Below are positions 32,915 through 39,752 of a DNA stretch of 39,752 nucleotides, one piece after another. Below the pieces are notes generated by a model. The model saw only the letters and a program-made list of their open reading frames with translations, did no database searches and was not told the origin of the DNA. Source of the DNA: CAYFLR01 sp964343805 (GTDB lineage: Bacteria; Bdellovibrionota_B; Oligoflexia; CAYFLR01); NCBI GenBank assembly GCA_964343805.1, contig CAYFLR010000053.1, positions 1-39,752 on the forward strand, given 5' to 3'. Both the position numbers and the translations under genes were made by a program. The first letter of the stretch is position 1, and each line of letters opens with the position of its first letter.

Positions 32915-33618
32915 GGATTTATCTTCCAGGTGTCTTGAATGATTGATCGACTGTTCTTTCCGTAATTAAAAAGCAGGTCAAATACAGATAAGTAGGGTAT
33001 GAATTCTTTTGTTTTTTGCTGTTTATAAACCGGGTGCTTGAACTCTTGAAAAACTAAGTCTATCTGATTTGACCGGAATATTGTCTCATCTAAATAATCT
33101 TTTCCGCCTAAACCAGAAATATAGGTTGTGGCTTTCAGGTGTTTGCATATATCGACTAAAAGCGCTGTGTTCTTAGTGGTGAAAGAGGGTAAATCACTGG
33201 ATTTAACTATTTTAGTTTTGACATCGAGATAGGTTAAAATCCAGTTTAGCATTTTAGAATTCAGAGAGGAGATGAGGCTTTCTTGGTCATTACACAAATT
33301 CTCAAAAAAGGGGTAAATTTCAGTAAAGTAATCTGTCTTTGAGTAGTTGCACTTAATGTGCTTTAAGTATTTTTTTTGCCAACCATCGACAATTTGAATG
33401 TCTTTGATGGTGGTTTCCAAATGCTTTTCAAGTTTAACTGGAATAGTTAGCCAGTGAGCCCCATTGTTGGACATCATTTTGTTACGATTTTGATAATTAT
33501 TCTTTTTAAATTGAACAGTATCTAATAGAACAAAAATGTCACTATTCATAACTTTGTTTATATAGCCGATATACGGAAGATGCTCAGGTTGGTGAATAGA
33601 TAGAATAATTTCACCCAT
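32911..33618 (-). CDS. WbqC-like family protein
   Basis: A 235-residue protein with the marks of the WbqC family: H-Q-P-E-H-L-P-Y-I-G-Y at 9-19, D-T-V-Q-F at about 33-37, N-R-N-K near 44-47, and S-G-L-G-G-K-D-Y-L in the second half. WbqC-like proteins occur widely in O-antigen loci, often beside genes for amino sugars and acyl or amino-acid substituents. Their biochemistry is not settled in what I know; an amide- or ester-forming role on an amino sugar is only inference. GGAG seven bases before ATG supports the start, which overlaps the GT4 gene by eight bases. Confidence 0.86.
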   Translation of the reverse strand: MGEIILSIHQPEHLPYIGYINKVMNSDIFVLLDTVQFKKNNYQNRNKMMSNNGAHWLTIPVKLEKHLETTIKDIQIVDGWQKKYLKHIKCNYSKTDYFTEIYPFFENLCNDQESLISSLNSKMLNWILTYLDVKTKIVKSSDLPSFTTKNTALLVDICKHLKATTYISGLGGKDYLDETIFRSNQIDLVFQEFKHPVYKQQKTKEFIPYLSVFDLLFNYGKNSRSIIQDTWKINP

Positions 33619-34783
33619 TTTTAGACTCCACTATTTCCTTGAACATTTTATTAAACAGAGAGATGGAAACTTCATAGTCATACTTTTCTTTTACTTCTTT
33701 AAATGCATTTTCAGTGATGGTCCTTTTTAAATCATTATCTTTTAAAATTAAGGCCAGTTTTTCTGCCATATCTTTCTCGTTTCTTGATTCAAAGAAAATT
33801 CCATTTCTTTTATGCTCAATGATATCTAATAATCCACCCACTGCTGAACAAGTCACAGGTATTTTCATTGCCATTGCCTCTAAAACCACGCGTCCCATCC
33901 CTTCATCGGTGGATGGAAGGGTAAAAACTTCTGCAATGGATAGATAGGCTGGAATCTCGCTAAAATCCACTCTCCCTAGGAAAAGAATGTGATTGCCCAT
34001 GTCTAATCGATTGGTTTGCTCTTGAAGTTCATTATTTAGAGGACCGTCTCCTATGATGACAAGTTTGACTTTAGGAATTTGTGATACTAATTGGGGAAAG
34101 GCATTGATTAGGTATTTAAGCCCCTTAAATATAACTAAACGACCTACAAAGAGTAGGACAGGTTCATCCTCATCTATTTGAAGTTTTTTTCTAATATCTG
34201 TACGAGCCTGAATGTATTTCTCTGGGGTAAATATCTTGGTGTTGCATCTAGCAGGCACAGTATAAAGTTTAGCCTTCATAAACTGGTATTGTTCTAAATC
34301 TGATCTGACATTGTCAGATACACATCTTATGCCACTTGCTAAAAAACAAATAGGCAGTAAAAGGGGTTTCATTACGACCCTTCTTAAAAGACCAATTTCT
34401 TTGACGGTTAAGGAAAAGTATTGCCCTTGAAATTCTAAAATATAAGGGATACGTAGAATGAGTTTGGTAAAGAATGCCACCACTCCCCCTGAAGTGGGTT
34501 CACTACCATCAATAAGAGTGATCTGTTTCCGTTCTTTTACCACAATGAGAAAAGCTCTTAGCAGGAATACAAAATAGTTCACCAGTTTATTCGGGTGACT
34601 TGGGATCAAGTAAGCGATAATAGAGCCATGGGTTGAGATGTGCATCTTATTGTCAACAGAAGAGGCGATAATGATGACCTTATCCCAATATCGTAACCAG
34701 CCATCAAAGGTTTCCATATTTTGGGTGTGTTTTTCGATGTTGGTTGGATAGATATTCTTTGCAATATTACATATTGTTTTCAT
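33611..34783 (-). CDS. GT4-family glycosyltransferase
   Basis: A 390-residue GT-B protein. The N-terminal half is less typical, with L-I-D-G-S-E-P-T-S-G-G-V near 90-101 and P-Y-I-L-E-F-Q-G-Q-Y. The donor half is standard: L-L-F-V-G-R-L-V-I-F-K-G, I-I-G-D-G-P-L, L-G-R-V, and the E-x7-E signature in D-E-G-M-G-R-V-V-L-E-A-M followed by A-M-K-I-P-V. It starts three bases after the PIG-L stop without a clear ribosome site, so it is probably coupled to it. Sugar unknown. Confidence 0.88.
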   Translation of the reverse strand: MKTICNIAKNIYPTNIEKHTQNMETFDGWLRYWDKVIIIASSVDNKMHISTHGSIIAYLIPSHPNKLVNYFVFLLRAFLIVVKERKQITLIDGSEPTSGGVVAFFTKLILRIPYILEFQGQYFSLTVKEIGLLRRVVMKPLLLPICFLASGIRCVSDNVRSDLEQYQFMKAKLYTVPARCNTKIFTPEKYIQARTDIRKKLQIDEDEPVLLFVGRLVIFKGLKYLINAFPQLVSQIPKVKLVIIGDGPLNNELQEQTNRLDMGNHILFLGRVDFSEIPAYLSIAEVFTLPSTDEGMGRVVLEAMAMKIPVTCSAVGGLLDIIEHKRNGIFFESRNEKDMAEKLALILKDNDLKRTITENAFKEVKEKYDYEVSISLFNKMFKEIVESKNG

Positions 34784-34786
34784 AGT

Positions 34787-35428
34787 TTAGAATTGCACTT
34801 CAAGTCGCATGACTTCAAAGGCCTCAGCATAATTAACTCCCATCTCAAAACCTCGATGGTTGGCTCTTGCCTTGACTGCTTCTAACCATCTTTCTCCGTA
34901 TTTTCTATATTGAGATTGATGAGATTTCAAAGATTCTAGCTTTTTATCAATATAGGGTGTCATGTCAACATAAGCTTGGGGGCGAAAACCAATATAAGAA
35001 CGCCCTGAAGGGGTTATGGGTTCAAACATAAGTATCGTGTTAAAATATCGACAGGCTGAGATAGAGGCAAGAGCAGTGTTTTTATGGTCTTGATGGGTGT
35101 CAAACGGCCAGTGGGAGAAAATGTAGTCAGGTTTTATATCTTTGGTGTATTTATCAATATCTTCAACTAAGTTTGAGTTGTAAGGGACATTTTTATCAGG
35201 AAAGTCTAATCTTACTAATTCTTTTACCCCTAAGATTTTTGCTGCGGCTTCTCCTTCTTTTAAGGCTTCATCTTCTGTACGGATGACAGTATCATCATAG
35301 CCGATAGATCCTCCACCGCTAGTGACCACCATAAAGACTTCATGACCATGGTCTACCGCTTTTAATATGGTTCCTCCACAGGCTAGTTCAATATCATCAA
35401 GATGTGCTCCTATTGCAACGATTCTCAT
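34787..35428 (-). CDS. PIG-L-family deacetylase
   Basis: A 213-residue LmbE/PIG-L protein. The metal site is complete: A-H-L-D-D at 8-12 (His9, Asp12) and H-W-P-F-D-T-H-Q-D-H at 106-115 (His112/His115 region). These zinc enzymes remove N-acetyl groups from GlcNAc-type sugars or related small molecules. Here it likely deacetylates a HexNAc in a nucleotide- or lipid-linked intermediate, freeing an amine that the WbqC-like protein, the GNAT enzyme or another acyltransferase could modify. First gene of a five-gene unit; AAGGAG lies about eleven bases before ATG, slightly far. Confidence 0.9.
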   Translation of the reverse strand: MRIVAIGAHLDDIELACGGTILKAVDHGHEVFMVVTSGGGSIGYDDTVIRTEDEALKEGEAAAKILGVKELVRLDFPDKNVPYNSNLVEDIDKYTKDIKPDYIFSHWPFDTHQDHKNTALASISACRYFNTILMFEPITPSGRSYIGFRPQAYVDMTPYIDKKLESLKSHQSQYRKYGERWLEAVKARANHRGFEMGVNYAEAFEVMRLEVQF

Positions 35429-35510
35429 GGTTAGCTTTTCTCCTTATCGATTGCGGAACGGTCAATTCCGGTTAGTCTCTTGGTCCTCAAGATTATTTTT
35501 ATACCTCTCC

Positions 35511-35538
35511 AATATACGGAATAGTAAGGGAAAATCAA
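35511..35538 (-). promoter_or_regulatory. Candidate sigma70-type promoter of the PIG-L operon
   Basis: On the minus strand: TTGATT (35538-35533), 16 bases, TATATT (35516-35511), four and five of six matches to consensus. It would give a leader of about 75 bases before ATG 35428. Confidence 0.5.
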
Positions 35539-35576
35539 GAGAGAATAAATCCTCTAGCTATTTCTTCAAAACAGAT

Positions 35577-35582
35577 TATAAT
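35577..35582 (+). promoter_or_regulatory. Candidate -10 element for the metallo-hydrolase gene
   Basis: A perfect TATAAT 33 bases before the ATG at 35616, at the other end of the divergent gap. No good -35 hexamer is seen at 16-18 bases upstream. Confidence 0.35.
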
Positions 35583-35615
35583 CCTTTTTGCTAATTTATA
35601 TTGAAGGAACCAACC

Positions 35616-36584
35616 ATGCCACAGCCTAAGACAAATTGGGGCTCCATTTTAATATCCTGCCTTATTTACTTTGTTATTCTCTCTTTTTTGGAACCCCGGA
35701 TAATTAAGATTATAGTTAATGGGAAAGATTATCTTACGACTTATTCGTGGGTAATGGTGAATGTTAATAATACTGTGGTCCAAGGTGATGCTCACTTCAT
35801 AACAGATAACAAACAAAAGCATATCTTAATTGATACTGGCACGGTAGAAAGCTCTCGGACGGTTTTATTTCCCTTTTTAAAAAAACGAAAGATCAGGCAT
35901 TTGGATGCCATTTATATAACCCACCCACACTTTGATCATTACGGTGGGCTTATTCACCTTCTTCAAACCTACATTAAAATAAAAGCAATATATATGGATG
36001 AAATTACTGATGCTTTCTGTAAGAGAGAGTATTGGGGATGCAAAGTTGAACAAGTGAAAAAGATCAAAAGCTTAGCAAAGAAAAAACAAGTCCCCATTTT
36101 TGGTAATGATCAATGGCAAGAATTCAAATTTTCAGAGCATTTGGTTTTAAAAAAGTCTTTCCATTTTAAAGAGAGAAGTGCTCCCTTTCATCAGGACATA
36201 AACGATATGTCTTTTATCGCTACTTTGGAGTATTTTGATCGAGTGAAGATATTATTTACTGGTGATCTGAATCGCAATTTTGCAAAATGGCTTGAAGAAA
36301 AGTATCCAGAACATTTGTATGCCGAAATATTAAAAGTTCCCCACCATGGTGCAGAAAACCTGCCAGTTAATTCCTTTTTTGAAACAGTAAAGCCTAAAGC
36401 CAGTTTTGTTCCATCTCCCAAGCAGCTTTGGTGTTCTGACCGCAGCAAAAGAACCCGTGAAATTCTAAAGAAAATAGGGTCTAAAGTTTATGTCAATGGG
36501 CTCCACGGTCATACTTATGTTAACTTTAATAGCGAAATTTATGAGGTGAAGACTCAGCTTAATTCAACTTACTTATGCAACTAA
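35616..36584 (+). CDS. Membrane-anchored metallo-beta-lactamase-fold hydrolase, ComEC C-terminal-like
   Basis: A 322-residue protein with one N-terminal hydrophobic segment (about 10-26), then an MBL-fold domain: H-P-H-F-D-H at 103-108, F-T-G-D-L-N, V-P-H-H-G-A and a C-terminal H-G-H-T-Y. The order resembles the nuclease-like MBL domain at the end of ComEC/Rec2, without the ComEC channel. The single helix is probably an uncleaved anchor or signal peptide, putting the enzyme in the periplasm. Its substrate could be nucleic acid, a phosphodiester or another ester. The ATG at 35616 has AAGGA seven bases upstream; a TTG at 35601 would add five residues but lacks a site. It is a single-gene plus-strand unit between two minus-strand operons. 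Confidence 0.82.
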   Translation: MPQPKTNWGSILISCLIYFVILSFLEPRIIKIIVNGKDYLTTYSWVMVNVNNTVVQGDAHFITDNKQKHILIDTGTVESSRTVLFPFLKKRKIRHLDAIYITHPHFDHYGGLIHLLQTYIKIKAIYMDEITDAFCKREYWGCKVEQVKKIKSLAKKKQVPIFGNDQWQEFKFSEHLVLKKSFHFKERSAPFHQDINDMSFIATLEYFDRVKILFTGDLNRNFAKWLEEKYPEHLYAEILKVPHHGAENLPVNSFFETVKPKASFVPSPKQLWCSDRSKRTREILKKIGSKVYVNGLHGHTYVNFNSEIYEVKTQLNSTYLCN

Positions 36585-36597
36585 GATGTTCTTTTAA

Positions 36598-37734
36598 TTA
36601 TAAAAGGTTAGAGAGTTTATCTAAAATCTTTTCTGAAGCCTGTCCATCTCCATAAAGACTGTTATTAACCCGTGAGTTATCAGTATCTTTCAATGATTGA
36701 TGGAGAGTTTGGAAATGCTCGATGATCTTTTCTTTGTTTGTTCCTGTCAAAATATTAATACCGGCTTCAATGGCTTCTTGACGCTCGGTCACCTTTCTCA
36801 TCACCAAAACTCTTTTTCCTAGAAAAGTGGCTTCTTCTTGAATGCCTCCTGAATCAGAGAGGATCAGATGGGCGTTTTTGAGTAGAAAGCTGAAGTTTAA
36901 ATAGTTTTGTGGGGGGATGAGTAGGATATTGGGGGTTCCTTGCAGTTTTGAGTAGATTACTGATTTCACGTTTGGGTTTTCATGCACTGGTAAAATAAAC
37001 CATAAATCTCGGTTCATTTCAGCCAATTCGGAAATAGCCATACAAATGTTTTCTAGATCCACTCCAAAAGATTCTCGACGGTGAGTGGTTACCACCACAT
37101 ACTTATCTTTGATTAGGTCTAGTTCACTGTTGTTAAAATTTTGGTTTAGTTGAGTGTAGATATCTTGAGCACTGTTTTCTTGAAGAGTGATTTGAAGGGT
37201 GTCAATAACCGTATTTCCCACCACAAAGATGCTTGACTTTAAGTTCTCTCTTTCTAAATTCAGCCTGTTATAATCGGTAGGAACAAAATGATAGTCTGCT
37301 AATCTAGAAATCATTGAACGATTAATCTCTTCTGGGTAGGGATTAAATCGATCATTGGTACGCAATCCGGCTTCAATATGGGCCACTGGTATTTGTTGAT
37401 TAAAGGCTGCAATGGCGGTCATAGCTGCTGAACTGGTGTCTCCTTGAACAATAACAAGATCAGGTTTAACCTCTTTAAATGCTTGGGGAAGTTTTGAAAA
37501 AAGAGACGAGCATATTTGATTGAGGCTCTGATTTTCTTTCATGATTTGCAGGTCGTAATCAAACTTACATGGTAAGTTGATAAGCAGGTCGCCCAGAAGG
37601 CTCTGGTGTTGGCCGGTGGAGCAAACCGAAACTTTGAACTTGTCTTGATAGGCTGTTTGGGCTTTTTTGATTAACGGATAGAGTTTGATGTATTCTGGCC
37701 GAGTGCCAAAGACCACTAATAGTTTTTTAATCAA
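36598..37734 (-). CDS. wecB: UDP-N-acetylglucosamine 2-epimerase (non-hydrolysing)
   Basis: A 378-residue GT-B-fold epimerase interconverting UDP-GlcNAc and UDP-ManNAc. Signatures: F-G-T-R-P-E at 9-14, Q-G-D-T at 97-100 (Asp99), H-I-E-A-G-L-R at 119-125, P-Y-P-E-E-I-N-R at 132-139, T-T-H-R-R-E, and S-D-S-G-G-I-Q-E-E-A. Length matches the family. The second part of G-T-R-P-E-x-I-K-x-x-P reads Y-I-K-L-Y-P, a mild variation. The start is TTG; an in-frame stop lies eight codons upstream, so no ATG start exists. No WecC dehydrogenase is in the window, so ManNAc itself or a further product may be used. 138 bases separate it from the pyruvyltransferase gene upstream. Confidence 0.93.
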   Translation of the reverse strand: MIKKLLVVFGTRPEYIKLYPLIKKAQTAYQDKFKVSVCSTGQHQSLLGDLLINLPCKFDYDLQIMKENQSLNQICSSLFSKLPQAFKEVKPDLVIVQGDTSSAAMTAIAAFNQQIPVAHIEAGLRTNDRFNPYPEEINRSMISRLADYHFVPTDYNRLNLERENLKSSIFVVGNTVIDTLQITLQENSAQDIYTQLNQNFNNSELDLIKDKYVVVTTHRRESFGVDLENICMAISELAEMNRDLWFILPVHENPNVKSVIYSKLQGTPNILLIPPQNYLNFSFLLKNAHLILSDSGGIQEEATFLGKRVLVMRKVTERQEAIEAGINILTGTNKEKIIEHFQTLHQSLKDTDNSRVNNSLYGDGQASEKILDKLSNLL

Positions 37735-37872
37735 TTCTGAACTCTCAACGATAGTTTAACGGATCTAAGATTCCTTGAGCGTAATTAACAATATCATACT
37801 TCTTTTGTAAACATGTTATTTAAGAGTTTGATAAATCTACTATTCTTATTTCGAATTATTTGTAAAGAGTTG

Positions 37873-39105
37873 TTATTTGCTAAATTGATTAATAATATTT
37901 AATAATTCTGTGGGAATACAGTCTGTCTGCTTTAACGTTTTTTCATTAACTTTCATTATTTTCTCTTTAAATTCTTTATATGAGTGGCACGCTTTTTGTA
38001 TTGTTTTGCTAAGCAAGACAGAGTTGATTTCTTTATAACTGCAATAGAATTTTTCTAAAGAGTATTCATTCAATACTTCAACATACTTTTGATCTCCCCA
38101 GCCCACAGTTACAGGTAAAACGCCAGTACAAAGTGCTGAAATCATAGAGTGAAATCGGCTTGCTAAAAGTATATCCATCTCTCCTATAATTGATCTTAGG
38201 GCTTGACTACTCAAATCATCTGATACAAAAAGTAGTCTCGAATTCTCAGAAAATGGCTGACTTATGGCTTCACAGAGCCATCTGTCGTTATTATGGGATG
38301 CCGTTGTGTTTTTTCTATAGCTGTGAGGAATCAAAACAATGCAAATGTTTTGCTGCATTCTTTTTATATAGTCAATTTTGTGTTTATAACATTTTTGGAG
38401 AACAATAGTATTTGGTGCTACTCCTACTACAACTTTTGAATGATTTAATTGATAAAATCTGATCACGTCTGCTAGAACTCTACTTTCGTTTTTATAGAAC
38501 TCTGGTTCATATACTGCCATAGAAAAAGAAAGGTCTGGCCAATAAGAAGATTGTGGAATTCCCAGTGTTTTTAAATGGTTAAAGCTGGTTTTGCCTCTGG
38601 CATGAATCCAGGTGCACTTTCTTAAGATTGTTTTTGCAGCAATACGATTAAAAAAATTATTAAAAGGTCCTATAGTTTGAGAGAGTAGTAGTGTAGGTTT
38701 TTTTAGAAAAAGACCTGGCAGTATGGCTAAGATATTCCAAGGTACTTTCCAAGTCATTTCATCGGCAAAGGTTGTTCCTCCAATGACTAGCACAGCATCA
38801 CACCCAATTAGCGGTTCAATAAGTTTTAATTGCTTTTTTGTAACTAACCAGGGGCAGTATAGATGGGTTAGAATTGCGGGTAGAATCCTGAAGAAAATGT
38901 GAATAGGGTGTCCAGGGTAAATATCGATATCAGAGTTATTTCGTGGTTGTTTTTTATCTTGCTCAGGATAATAGCTATATATAGAAAAGTAAGCTTTTAT
39001 AGAGGCTTTTTTAAATGCGTCTAACAAGCCTAGTAACATACTAGCTGAGCCTTTATTTCCTGACAGTGGGACTGCAAAAGTAGCAAATTTAGGTGTTTTT
39101 TTCAT
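37873..39105 (-). CDS. Polysaccharide pyruvyltransferase family protein
   Basis: A 410-residue protein of the PS_pyruv_trans (CsaB/WcaK) family: G-N-K-G-S-A near residues 16-21, V-I-G-G-T-T-F at about 106-112, L-S-Q-T-I-G-P-F, A-R-G-K-T-S, and the late S-R-F-H-S-M-I. Such enzymes add a pyruvyl ketal to a sugar from phosphoenolpyruvate, giving the glycan a negative charge. It follows an F420-hydrogenase-beta-like gene by seven bases. This pairing recurs in exopolysaccharide loci. ATG lacks a clear ribosome site, so coupling to the upstream gene is likely. Confidence 0.87.
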   Translation of the reverse strand: MKKTPKFATFAVPLSGNKGSASMLLGLLDAFKKASIKAYFSIYSYYPEQDKKQPRNNSDIDIYPGHPIHIFFRILPAILTHLYCPWLVTKKQLKLIEPLIGCDAVLVIGGTTFADEMTWKVPWNILAILPGLFLKKPTLLLSQTIGPFNNFFNRIAAKTILRKCTWIHARGKTSFNHLKTLGIPQSSYWPDLSFSMAVYEPEFYKNESRVLADVIRFYQLNHSKVVVGVAPNTIVLQKCYKHKIDYIKRMQQNICIVLIPHSYRKNTTASHNNDRWLCEAISQPFSENSRLLFVSDDLSSQALRSIIGEMDILLASRFHSMISALCTGVLPVTVGWGDQKYVEVLNEYSLEKFYCSYKEINSVLLSKTIQKACHSYKEFKEKIMKVNEKTLKQTDCIPTELLNIINQFSK

Positions 39106-39112
39106 AAGAATT

Positions 39113-39752
39113 TTATTTTAACCTATGATTTAAGTATTTTATGAATAATAAATAGGGGTAAAGAAAAAAGTAATGTACATGGTGAAGCAACTTTAAGCCA
39201 AATGGACTTTTTCCTGCTCTCTCATTAAGTAACATTAAAGACGTACTGATAAAGCTACCTATCCTAAAAGTGCCTTTTTTCCAGCGAGGATTTACATGGA
39301 AATTGAAGAGTCGAAATGCGTAATACTTACTTCTCAGGAATTTTGTAGGCAAGAGTATCCGTTTTTGAGCAAGAAATATATCATAAGGTTTAAGGGGGAA
39401 AAGTTTAATATTGCCTTTTTTTGATTCAGTTTTTATTAAGTATTCCCCAATTGAACTTCTAATTATAAGGCTAGAACTCTTTATTTTTTGGGTTTTATAT
39501 TTCTTAAGAAACAAATCCCCTACACTAATATCACTGTTTTTACCCAAATGGTCCAGGCAAAATTTACATTGCTTTTTTGAAAAAAAGCCCAGGGACCTAT
39601 ATGTACTTAGGCTTTTGAAGTTTCTGATAATCGTCTGACCGTTTAAAAGGTTAAAGACGATCTTTCCCCCTAAATAGGTTCTAAAAATTTTCATTTTTTT
39701 TATTAGATGAGAAGGAATTTTAAATCTCTTAAAGTAGAATTGATAAAGTGAA
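39113..39752 (-). CDS. Coenzyme F420 hydrogenase/dehydrogenase beta-subunit-like protein, C-terminal part (cut by window edge)
   Basis: The frame stays open from the ATG at 39694 to the right edge with no stop, and the added residues (…F-K-I-P-S-H-L-I-K-K before that Met) match the family where the C-terminal domain is entered. So the gene continues beyond the window and that ATG is internal. Visible: C-K-F-C at residues 43-46 of the 193-residue tail, followed by D-I-S-V-G-D, the FrhB/FdhB C-terminal signature near the iron-sulphur site. Proteins of this kind in polysaccharide loci are not F420 enzymes proven by experiment; they may reduce a sugar or pyruvyl intermediate. The operon continues into the pyruvyltransferase. 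Confidence 0.78.
   Translation of the reverse strand, partial: SLYQFYFKRFKIPSHLIKKMKIFRTYLGGKIVFNLLNGQTIIRNFKSLSTYRSLGFFSKKQCKFCLDHLGKNSDISVGDLFLKKYKTQKIKSSSLIIRSSIGEYLIKTESKKGNIKLFPLKPYDIFLAQKRILLPTKFLRSKYYAFRLFNFHVNPRWKKGTFRIGSFISTSLMLLNERAGKSPFGLKLLHHVHYFFLYPYLLFIKYLNHRLK

Noticed and set aside
1..39752. Search by eye for tRNA, rRNA, CRISPR repeats, transposases and integrase sites
   Set aside because: Nothing found that could be supported; a covariance-model scan would be needed to exclude small RNAs.

Overview
This is a surface-polysaccharide (O-antigen, capsule or exopolysaccharide) biosynthesis region from a low-GC bacterium (about 35-42% G+C by eye). A polyprenyl-phosphate-linked sugar initiator, many glycosyltransferases and a possible WbdD-like chain-terminating protein fit a Gram-negative cell envelope. 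No rRNA, ribosomal protein or other phylogenetic marker is present, so I do not assign a phylum. No tRNA, CRISPR array or insertion sequence was seen, and no gap between genes exceeds 300 bases. Two runs of ten N (3528-3537 and 4691-4700) lie inside coding sequence.

Layout: (1) The C-terminal end of a GT-C-type membrane protein (1-329, +). (2) A tight ten-gene minus-strand block, 324-9520: a GT2, a GDPD-like phosphodiesterase, a HAD phosphatase, three tandem nucleotidyltransferase-like proteins, an FAD oxidoreductase of the UDP-galactopyranose-mutase/amine-oxidase type, an SDR epimerase/reductase, a GT4 and a CgeB-like glycosyltransferase. (3) A plus-strand block, 9643-13295: a large membrane protein, a GT2-GtrA fusion and a methyltransferase. 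(4) A minus-strand pair, 13290-15067: an SDR with Asn at the usual catalytic Tyr position and a GT2 behind a strong promoter. (5) A lone AAA/DUF4143 ATPase, 15240-16589 (-). (6) A minus-strand block, 16739-25558, headed by a 1275-residue methyltransferase/kinase-like/coiled-coil/double-GT2 protein, then a membrane protein, a DPM1-like GT2, a DUF2304 protein, a left-handed beta-helix acyltransferase and a GT4. (7) A plus-strand block, 25796-31011: a WecA/MraY-type initiator fused to a CapD-like membrane domain, an SDR epimerase, a GNAT acetyltransferase and a membrane protein. (8) A minus-strand block, 31008-35428: a PIG-L deacetylase, two GT4s, a WbqC-like protein and a methyltransferase. (9) A membrane-anchored ComEC-like metallo-beta-lactamase protein, 35616-36584 (+). 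(10) A minus-strand block to the right edge: an F420-hydrogenase-beta-like protein cut by the edge, a polysaccharide pyruvyltransferase and WecB.

How the genes could work together: the WecA-like enzyme would start the glycan on the lipid carrier. WecB, the three SDRs, the FAD enzyme and the nucleotidyltransferases would supply or remodel activated sugars. At least ten cytoplasmic GT2/GT4/CgeB enzymes would build the repeat unit. The methyltransferases, acetyltransferases, PIG-L deacetylase and pyruvyltransferase would decorate it. DPM1-like GT2/GtrA/DUF2304 proteins with the GT-C-like membrane proteins would add sugars from polyprenyl-P-sugar donors outside the membrane. No Wzx flippase, recognisable Wzy, or Wzm/Wzt ABC exporter lies in the window, so export is presumably encoded elsewhere.

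The best candidates for something undescribed are the 1275-residue fusion protein (a possible chain terminator and ruler joined to two polymerising transferases) and the nucleotidyltransferase x3 / HAD / GDPD-like set, which may make or remodel a phosphodiester-linked substituent.
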